From a bacterium (GTDB taxonomy: Bacteria; Pseudomonadota; Alphaproteobacteria; Caulobacterales; Hyphomonadaceae): 64,000 nucleotides of DNA. Location: contig WGML01000009.1 of the NCBI GenBank assembly GCA_016125045.1, positions 53,206 through 117,205 of the forward strand, written 5' to 3'. The notes below the pieces were generated by a model. The model was not told where the DNA came from and made no database searches. It saw nothing but the letters and a program-made list of their open reading frames with translations. Position 1 is the stretch's first letter, and the number at the start of each line of letters is the position of its first letter. This document shows positions 58,301 through 64,000 of this stretch, piece after piece. Made by a program: the position numbers and the translations under genes.

Positions 58301-59812
58301 ATGGGCGCATCACCTAAAAATGCGGCCGCGCTCGCCCTGATGAAGGTGTTCCCGACGCTTGCGTCACTGACGCTTTTTCTTGTCGCAGCGCGGGTGTTCA
58401 GTCTCGATGAGTTCGGCGTCTTCTCGCTGACAACCGTGATTGTCGCGCTGATCAGCCAGCTCTGCTACGTCGGGTTCTTCGAATTCTCCCTCAAGAACTA
58501 CAACAATACGGATGCGCTCGACACCTCGAGGGTGATCGGCTTCATTTTCGCGATCCTGCTCGCCGCGATCACCTGGATTTCCGCCCCGTTGCTTGCGGCG
58601 GCGTTCCGCTCTCCCGCGATGGAGGACCTGCTGAAGGCGCTGAGCTGGATGCCGCTCGTCGTCATGCTCTGCACGGTCTTCATGTCCAAACTGTACTCAG
58701 AGGGCCGCTACGTCATCGTCGCCGCGGCGACGTTTGTTTCTGAAGCGATCGCGCTCGCCCTTGCGCTTGCTGCGCTCGCCATCGGATGGGGACTGTGGGC
58801 GTTCGTCGTTCAGCGCTCGGTCGCGTCGGCGATCCAGATCGCGATCCTTTGGGAGCGGTCGAGATGGCGGCCGCGACTCCATATGGACGCCAAGTCATCC
58901 CGCCAGTTCTTTACATTCGCGCCGCCGATGGGGCTTGATCACCTCATCGGCTTCATGGCGCTCTACCTTTCGGACATCCTGCTTGGACTGTTCGTCAGCC
59001 CGGCCATGGCGGGGGTCTATCGTTTTGGCGCGCGCATCGTCGCCGCCGCCGTCTCCCTGCTGACCGATCCCGCACGAACGCTGTCCTGGGTGCGCTTCGC
59101 GCAGATCGGCGAGGGACGGAATCTCTCAAAAGAGCTTGTGGAAGTGCAAGGGTTTGCGTCGATCATCTTCGCCGCCTGCCTTGGCGGGCTGGCGGCGATC
59201 GCGTCGCCCCTCGTCTTGTTCGCCGCCGGACCGGAATGGGGGCCTGCGGCGCTCGTCATCGTCACGCACTGTCTCATCTGGATGCTGATGATGCCGCTCA
59301 ACATCGCGATCGAACCTGCGCTTGGCATGAAGAACGCGACCCGGCTCCTGCCGATGATGCGGGCGATCTTCGCCATCACTTCGACGATCGCCATCGCTCT
59401 TGTCGCTCGCCAGGGCGTGGAGGCGCTCGCCCTCGCGATGATCGCCCCCGGAGTGATCCAGGCCGGCGTCCTCATGATTGTCGCCCGCGCGCAGTTCGGC
59501 GTGTCGCTGCGCGGCTTGCTCAAGACCAATCTGCCGATCTGGCTGAGCGCGGCCATCATGTTCGGCGTGATCACGGCGATCGGGATCCTGACCCGGCATC
59601 TTCCACTGGTCGCGCAACTGCTTGCCGAGGTCTCCATCGGCGTTCTGACGTTCGCCGTTCTCACTTACATTCTCAATCGACGGTATTTTGACTTCTTCGC
59701 CGGGCTGATCCTCTCCCGCCTGCGTCGCAAGGGCGGCGCCGCCGGAACCGCTGCGACCGAAACGGTCCCGGCGCCGGTCATCGATGCGAAACCGACCAAG
59801 CCGACGATCTGA
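58301..59812 (+). CDS. Wzx-type polysaccharide flippase (MOP superfamily)
   Basis: Translocates undecaprenyl-linked repeats to the periplasm. 503 residues from ATG 58301, about 14 hydrophobic segments, starting ALMKVFPTLASLTLFLVAAR and VFSLDEFGVFSLTTVIVALI, the RfbX/lipopolysaccharide flippase pattern. Gly/Pro-containing amphipathic loops (FAPPMGLDHLIGFMALYLSD) and a Lys/Ala-rich cytoplasmic tail (VIDAKPTKPTI) complete it. The start is uncertain: GAGGGAGG lies 14-21 nt upstream of the ATG, and a GTG at 58253 is possible. The only flippase gene in the window. Confidence 0.87.
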   Translation: MGASPKNAAALALMKVFPTLASLTLFLVAARVFSLDEFGVFSLTTVIVALISQLCYVGFFEFSLKNYNNTDALDTSRVIGFIFAILLAAITWISAPLLAAAFRSPAMEDLLKALSWMPLVVMLCTVFMSKLYSEGRYVIVAAATFVSEAIALALALAALAIGWGLWAFVVQRSVASAIQIAILWERSRWRPRLHMDAKSSRQFFTFAPPMGLDHLIGFMALYLSDILLGLFVSPAMAGVYRFGARIVAAAVSLLTDPARTLSWVRFAQIGEGRNLSKELVEVQGFASIIFAACLGGLAAIASPLVLFAAGPEWGPAALVIVTHCLIWMLMMPLNIAIEPALGMKNATRLLPMMRAIFAITSTIAIALVARQGVEALALAMIAPGVIQAGVLMIVARAQFGVSLRGLLKTNLPIWLSAAIMFGVITAIGILTRHLPLVAQLLAEVSIGVLTFAVLTYILNRRYFDFFAGLILSRLRRKGGAAGTAATETVPAPVIDAKPTKPTI

Positions 59813-59895
59813 CCCGGCCGACGGTCGCCTCACGCTCTGGACAAGCCCCCTTCGCTCGCGCATCCAAAAGCGACCGCACAGCAAGGGGTGGACCG

Positions 59896-60786
59896 ATGAA
59901 CGACCCGACCTATGAAACGATCCGGCTGGAGCGCAGCAAGGGCGTCGCCGTGGTGACCCTGCATCGCCCAGACAAAATGAACGCCTTCAACAGCCAGATG
60001 ATGCTCGACCTCATGAACGCCTTCGACGTCACGGATCGCGACGGCGACGTGGGCGCCGTCATCGTCACCGGCTCGGGCGAGCGCGCCTTCTGCGCCGGCG
60101 CTGACCTGTCCGCCGGCGCCTCCACCTTCGACGCAACTGCGCGGCAGGGCCGCGGCGACCCAGGCAAGCAGGACGAGATCGGCCGTCAGCGCGATGGCGG
60201 CGGACGTCTCACCTTGCGGATCTTTGACAGCCTGAAGCCGGTGATCGCAGCCTGCAACGGCGCAGCCGTCGGCGTCGGTGTCACGATGCAGCTTCCGATG
60301 GACATCCGCCTCGCCTCGTCAACGGCGCGATACGGCTTCGTCTTCAACCGGCGGGGCATCAATCCCGAAGCCGCGTCGAGCTGGTTCCTGCCGCGGCTTG
60401 TCGGCATCCAGCAGGCGCTCGACTGGTGCTACACGGGGCGTGTGTTCGGCGCGGAGGAAGCGAAGACCGGCGGGCTAGTGCACGCCATCCATGAACCGCA
60501 GGACCTGCTCCCCGCGGCCCACCGCCTCGCCCGCGAGATCATCGACAACACCGCCCCGGTCTCAACGACGCTGACACGCCAGATGATGTGGCGAATGATG
60601 GGCGCAGACCACCCGATGGAAGCGCACAAGATCGACAGCCGCGCCATCAACTCCCGCGGCAAGTCGAAGGACGCCGCCGAAGGCGTGACGTCCTTCCTCG
60701 AGAAGCGGCCGGCCGCCTTTCCGGAAAAAGTCCCGGCGGACCTTCCGGACTTCTTCCCCTGGTGGAGTGAACGCACCTTCTCCTGA
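59896..60786 (+). CDS. Enoyl-CoA hydratase/isomerase (crotonase) family protein
   Basis: 296 residues with AAGGGG before the ATG. Crotonase signatures: VVTLHRPDKMNAFNSQMMLD, the first oxyanion block RAFCAGADLSAGAS, the second oxyanion block IAACNGAAVGVGVTMQLPMD, and FVFNRRGINPEAASSWFLPR with the catalytic-Glu region. The C-terminal tail (FPEKVPADLPDFFPWW) is typical of alphaproteobacterial enoyl-CoA hydratase-like proteins acting in fatty acid or alkyl-CoA metabolism. It has no evident link to the polysaccharide genes around it; an apparently independent insertion in the locus. Confidence 0.9.
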   Translation: MNDPTYETIRLERSKGVAVVTLHRPDKMNAFNSQMMLDLMNAFDVTDRDGDVGAVIVTGSGERAFCAGADLSAGASTFDATARQGRGDPGKQDEIGRQRDGGGRLTLRIFDSLKPVIAACNGAAVGVGVTMQLPMDIRLASSTARYGFVFNRRGINPEAASSWFLPRLVGIQQALDWCYTGRVFGAEEAKTGGLVHAIHEPQDLLPAAHRLAREIIDNTAPVSTTLTRQMMWRMMGADHPMEAHKIDSRAINSRGKSKDAAEGVTSFLEKRPAAFPEKVPADLPDFFPWWSERTFS

Positions 60787-60810
60787 CGGCGGGGTGGCCC
60801 GGAGGAGGGC

Positions 60811-62247
60811 TCAAAACCGCGCCGTTTCCTCGCCGCGAATTCCCGCTGAAGCAAACCTCGGGACTCCCTCAGGGGTCGTCCGCGATCGCATGGTGACTGC
60901 GAGCGTTAAACCGAAAAGCGCGGAGAGCTTGATCCCGAAATCCGGGATGGTGCCGATCAGCAACGATACGCCGAACCAGGGCAGGAAGATCATCCGCACC
61001 GCGTGAGCGATCACGGCCGCCTCGTCGGTCACTCCGCGACGAGTGAACATCTGTGCGAAGAAGCCGAACAGCGCCGCCGTGCCGAAGACGCCGGTGCTCG
61101 CAAGCACGGCGACAAACCAGTTGGACGACAGCGTCGAACCTGCGCCGACGCCCATCCCCCAGGTCGCGAAAAAGGCCTCGAGCGATTTGTTCGTCCAGTG
61201 CGAGCGCTCGATGAACGACCAGGACGTGGTCTTGGAGAACACCATCTCGTCGATCAGTTCGATCAGCGGGTTGAGGATCGCCGGCGTGAACGCCAGCACC
61301 GCGAACGCCGCTGCAATCGTGACCGCAGCCACCAGCGCCTCGAGCGGGATGGGCGCGCCAGCCTTGCGACCGAGAAGGCCACCCGCCCTGACGCCCCAGT
61401 CGAGCATGGCGAGGATGCCGAACAGGCCGCATCCGACATAGGCGGCCGATGAGGTCGAACTGAAGCTGAAGAGGATGAGGGCGACCGCGACAAGCGGCGC
61501 CCATCGCGTGCGCATCTTCGCGTCCTGCATCGCGTGCCTGAGGAACCAGATCGACGATCCGAAGAACAGCGTCGCCTCACCGAATGAGGACGCTTCCGAC
61601 ATGGCGCCCGTGATCCGCTTCACGCCCGCGACCTCGGCGCCGATGAGATAGTCATAGGAGGCCGTGCGCGCCGTCTCGAGAATGGCTCCGCCGCCCGCCA
61701 CGTCGACCACGCCGGTCACCAGCATGGTCACGCCGCCCCAGAACATCGCCTTGAGAAAGGTCTGGCGGAGCGGCGCCTGGCGCAGCACCTCCACGAAGAT
61801 GAAGACCGCGAAGACCGAAATGCACAGATAGAGCAGCTGCGAGATGTTCTGCGACGAAGGATACAGCCAGCCGATCGCGAGACTTCCATAATGCGTCCAG
61901 ACATAGGGCACGATCCGCACCGCGCCCGCGAACAGGCGTGGCGCAACCAGCGTCACGACAATGGTCACGATGAGGAACAGCGTCAGCAGCCCCATGCGCC
62001 GGAAGCTGAGCGCGTTGGCGAGCACCCGTTCATACGTGCCCTCCCGCAACACCACCTTCGCGAACAGGAGGACCGCTGAAATGCTGGTCGCAAGGAGCGA
62101 CATCCCTCCGGTCATGGTGGGCGGGATCACCGCGAGCGCGCCGAACGGGATGCTCATCATCAGCACATAGAGCATCGGCCCGACGCCCTTGCGCGACAGC
62201 GCCCAGATGGCAGCCAGCCAGTATATGGCCATCGGGACCGTCAGCAC
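60811..62247 (-). CDS. Polytopic membrane protein, O-antigen polymerase/ligase-like
   Basis: 478 residues, about 12 hydrophobic segments; GTG 62247 has AGAGGAAG 8 nt upstream (ATG 62232 possible). It resembles Wzy/EpsG-type polymerases: repeated glycine-rich helices, a periplasmic loop near VVDVAGGGAILETARTASYD, the block MSEASSFGEATLFFGSSIWF, and SFIERSHWTNKSLEAFFATW with GVGAGSTLSSNWFVAVLAST, a loop often seen in polymerases of succinoglycan-like loci. No ligase His signature is obvious. The third Wzy-like protein in the window. It converges on the crotonase gene. Confidence 0.75.
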   Translation of the reverse strand: MLTVPMAIYWLAAIWALSRKGVGPMLYVLMMSIPFGALAVIPPTMTGGMSLLATSISAVLLFAKVVLREGTYERVLANALSFRRMGLLTLFLIVTIVVTLVAPRLFAGAVRIVPYVWTHYGSLAIGWLYPSSQNISQLLYLCISVFAVFIFVEVLRQAPLRQTFLKAMFWGGVTMLVTGVVDVAGGGAILETARTASYDYLIGAEVAGVKRITGAMSEASSFGEATLFFGSSIWFLRHAMQDAKMRTRWAPLVAVALILFSFSSTSSAAYVGCGLFGILAMLDWGVRAGGLLGRKAGAPIPLEALVAAVTIAAAFAVLAFTPAILNPLIELIDEMVFSKTTSWSFIERSHWTNKSLEAFFATWGMGVGAGSTLSSNWFVAVLASTGVFGTAALFGFFAQMFTRRGVTDEAAVIAHAVRMIFLPWFGVSLLIGTIPDFGIKLSALFGLTLAVTMRSRTTPEGVPRFASAGIRGEETARF

Positions 62248-62298
62248 GGATGTCTTCCTCTCAAACCGGGCCGTCGGGCTCCGACCGGGCCGGCCCCC

Positions 62299-63237
62299 TC
62301 AGAGCAGCGCGCTCGTTTCCTCAAGCCGGAAACTCTCCCGGAAACGCGCCCCTGCATAGTACCGATTTTCCGAAACCTTAAGCACCTGCTCCAGGGCGAG
62401 GTACTTGACCCGTTTCATCAACGGCAGGTGCGGCCAGTTCGGCTCGAGCTCCGGATAGGCCTTCACGATGTCGAAATAGGGCTGCACACCCCGCTCGCCC
62501 CAGGGATGGAACGGGCCATGCCACGGCCGCGGGTTCGACATGAAGTGCACGATACGCGGCTCGACGGACGGCATCACATTCGAGCCGAGCAGGAAGCCCG
62601 GGAAATTCCACTTGAACGAAATGATGTCGATCCGGTCATGCGCCACCAGGTTGATCACGTCCTGATCCGCGTAACGATACTGGTCGCCGCCCGCGCGGAT
62701 ATGCTCGATGCACTGCCGCGCGATGACCGCCCAATCCTCCCGGCGCACCTTGAACATCCCTGAATTGATGTAGTTGTCGACCGCCTTGCCGCGCAGGCCG
62801 ATCCCCTCGAGCCGCTGGCGGGCGGTCTGGCCAAGCTTGCCGCCGGTCTTCATCATCACGGTCATCGGGTCGCGCGACGCCAACATCCGCCCTTTCGGAA
62901 CCTCGACCCGCGCAAGCTCGCCGACGGAGCCCCACACCTGCGTATCGCTGTCGACATAGATGAAGCTGGAATATTCTTTCGGGAGCATTCGATCGAGCAT
63001 CAGCCGCGCATAGGCGATCGAGAGGCCTTCCAGCACTGAGGGATCCTTGCGGATGTAGCGCACGCCAAGCCCCTGCGCGGCCCGCTCCGCGGCGGCTCCT
63101 TCCGGGGACGGCGGCGAAATGTCGAGGATCAGCACGTCAGCGTCGGCGACGTCGCAGTTCGCCCGCGCTCCCGCCGCGCTGACGAGCGCCGGAACCAGAT
63201 ACCCCTTGTTGCAGGTGTAAACGAAGCACGTCTTCAT
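62299..63237 (-). CDS. GT8-like nucleotide-sugar transferase-fold glycosyltransferase
   Basis: 312 residues from ATG 63237 (AGAGG 5-6 nt upstream). GT-A fold of the glycogenin/GT8 type: CFVYTCNKGYLVPALVSAAG, FIYVDSDTQVWG (the DxD metal motif), NSGMFKVRREDWAVIARQCI, DQDVINLVAHDRIDIISFKW and IVHFMSNPRPWHGPFHPWGE. Probably transfers a hexose to the repeat unit in the cytoplasm. Lies 51 nt upstream of the polymerase-like gene on the same strand and likely forms an operon with it and the GT2 to the right. Confidence 0.83.
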   Translation of the reverse strand: MKTCFVYTCNKGYLVPALVSAAGARANCDVADADVLILDISPPSPEGAAAERAAQGLGVRYIRKDPSVLEGLSIAYARLMLDRMLPKEYSSFIYVDSDTQVWGSVGELARVEVPKGRMLASRDPMTVMMKTGGKLGQTARQRLEGIGLRGKAVDNYINSGMFKVRREDWAVIARQCIEHIRAGGDQYRYADQDVINLVAHDRIDIISFKWNFPGFLLGSNVMPSVEPRIVHFMSNPRPWHGPFHPWGERGVQPYFDIVKAYPELEPNWPHLPLMKRVKYLALEQVLKVSENRYYAGARFRESFRLEETSALL

Positions 63238-63285
63238 AAGGACCTCTCTGCGACAAGTGGAGCGCGCCGCGGCTCTGCCCTTCTC

Positions 63286-63329
63286 CGTGCAAGCCTCGTG
63301 CAAGCCCCGTGCAAGCCCCGCGCAAGCTG
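63286..63329. repeat. Four tandem 11-bp repeats in intergenic DNA
   Basis: CGTGCAAGCCT, CGTGCAAGCCC, CGTGCAAGCCC and CGCGCAAGCTG follow without gaps upstream of the GT8-like gene (start 63237). The first three differ by one base; the fourth is degenerate. The 11-bp period is about one helical turn, so sites would face the same side of the DNA. Could be a slippage repeat or repeated regulator sites. Confidence 0.75.
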
Positions 63330-63452
63330 CGGGCCTGACCCTCCCGACGCTAGCAGGTCACGCTTGTCGTTCCGTGAACTCGCGGTCGGAAGTTTTGAGC
63401 ATCTGACCTCAAGCCCCGCCGCCGTCGGGCGTCCACAACTTTAAGCGAAACG

Positions 63453-64000
63453 TCACCAGTTGGCGAACGCGTCCTCGGTCAAAATCTCAAGCCGGCGCGA
63501 TGAGCGCAGGAACCGGCGAAGATGACTGGACGCAAGATCGGTCGGATAGCTCAGGATCGCCATGAGCTGCTCGATGCGTTTGATCGGCGCCCCATCGGAC
63601 TCAAATCTGGCGGAGATCGCCCTTGCCGGTTCATGCGCACCGATCAGGTGGTAAAGCACCTGGAATCGGGTCACGAACTTGCGGGCGCCCCGGGTCATTC
63701 GCCGCCGCTCGCCCTCGGACGCCGCAAGGTCAGCGTACCGCCGAACCGCCTCCCAACGCCAGAACCGCTGCTCCGGGTTGCGCTTTCGGTTCAGTTGAGA
63801 CGACACTGTGTCCGCGTGATGACGCGTGTAGACCAGCGGCTCGCGGACGAACGCCACGCGTCCTTCCGACATTCGCTTCAGGGTTGCATCATTGTCGAAC
63901 GCGGACGCCTTGCGATCGAAGTAATCGCAGACGCCCAGTTCCGGACGCCAGCGAATGAAGAACGCCTGCCATGGGAAATGACCGAATGTGTTCAGACAGA
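63453..64000 (-). CDS. Glycosyltransferase family 2, C-terminal part (cut by right edge)
   Basis: Only the last ~182 codons are in the window; the N-terminal catalytic part lies to the right. The visible part has the acceptor-side block FGHFPWQAFFIRWRPELGVC, FDRKASAFDNDATLKRMSEG (D at the ED/DN position), VREPLVYTRHHADTVSSQ (the HH motif of many GT2 enzymes), then a helical C-terminus ending EDAFANW. Cytoplasmic, adds a sugar to the lipid-linked repeat. Same strand as the GT8-like and polymerase-like genes to its left, 215 bp away. Confidence 0.8.
   Translation of the reverse strand, partial: CLNTFGHFPWQAFFIRWRPELGVCDYFDRKASAFDNDATLKRMSEGRVAFVREPLVYTRHHADTVSSQLNRKRNPEQRFWRWEAVRRYADLAASEGERRRMTRGARKFVTRFQVLYHLIGAHEPARAISARFESDGAPIKRIEQLMAILSYPTDLASSHLRRFLRSSRRLEILTEDAFANW

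Noticed and set aside
63286..63329. Tandem repeats considered as a CRISPR array
   Set aside because: Units are 11 bp without spacers and there are no cas genes.
1..64000. Search for tRNA, rRNA, transposases, integrases, phage genes and toxin-antitoxin pairs
   Set aside because: No tRNA-like T-loop/anticodon arrangement or mobile-element protein was recognised by eye; a tRNAscan or HMM search would be decisive.

Overview
The window is GC-rich (roughly two thirds G+C), densely coded chromosomal DNA of an alphaproteobacterium. The best pointer to the lineage is a block of genes that reads as the holdfast polysaccharide (hfs) set known from Caulobacter: hfsE/G/H-like genes, then hfsC, hfsB and hfsA, with hfsD divergent from hfsA. 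With motB, a TonB-dependent receptor, the Bpt-type aminoacyl-protein transferase and a short Sel1 protein, this suggests a prosthecate or surface-attaching member of the Caulobacterales/Maricaulales/Hyphomonadaceae group. The taxonomic call is inference. I see no rRNA, tRNA, CRISPR array, insertion sequence, integrase or phage gene.

Layout. 1-11,000: transport and stress. An RND pump (permease cut by the left edge, plus adaptor) is divergent from its TetR regulator, followed by a TonB-dependent receptor, a redoxin lipoprotein and an EmrAB-like pump. 11,000-18,600: holdfast-type polysaccharide cluster. 18,600-34,800: mostly ordinary chromosome: small Sel1 protein, 2-oxoglutarate oxygenase, haem-motif lipoprotein, GNAT, ArfB, a 3-hydroxyisobutyrate-dehydrogenase-like enzyme, flavin reductase, MotB, Bpt, LemA, an orphan response regulator, ParC, RecO, an SPFH protein, a deacetylase-fold enzyme, a DUF6134/ChrR-like pair and CysK. 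34,860-64,000: a second, larger exopolysaccharide locus, with sulfur genes (sseA, metC), a serine hydrolase and a crotonase interspersed.

How the genes fit together. The second locus holds two short polyprenyl-phosphate sugar transferases (ExoY-like), a Wzc-type tyrosine autokinase, a Wza-type export lipoprotein, a PPP-family phosphatase, two Wzy/ligase-like membrane proteins, a Wzx-type flippase, three glycosyltransferases (one cut by the right edge) and a sugar-nucleotide set (SAF-domain oxidoreductase, GMC oxidoreductase, extended SDR, UDP-sugar dehydrogenase, RmlC-like epimerase, glucose-1-phosphate cytidylyltransferase). Together with the hfs block this gives two Wzx/Wzy-type assembly lines, although only one flippase is visible.

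The least explained element is a two-gene unit at 46721-47988: a ParA-family ATPase overlapping a 122-residue partner, set among the polysaccharide genes. A positioning role for the export machinery is a testable idea, not something shown here. Other points of note are an HfsB with a broken Walker A, a ChrR-like protein that lost three of four anti-sigma zinc ligands, and several paired dyads in divergent promoter regions.
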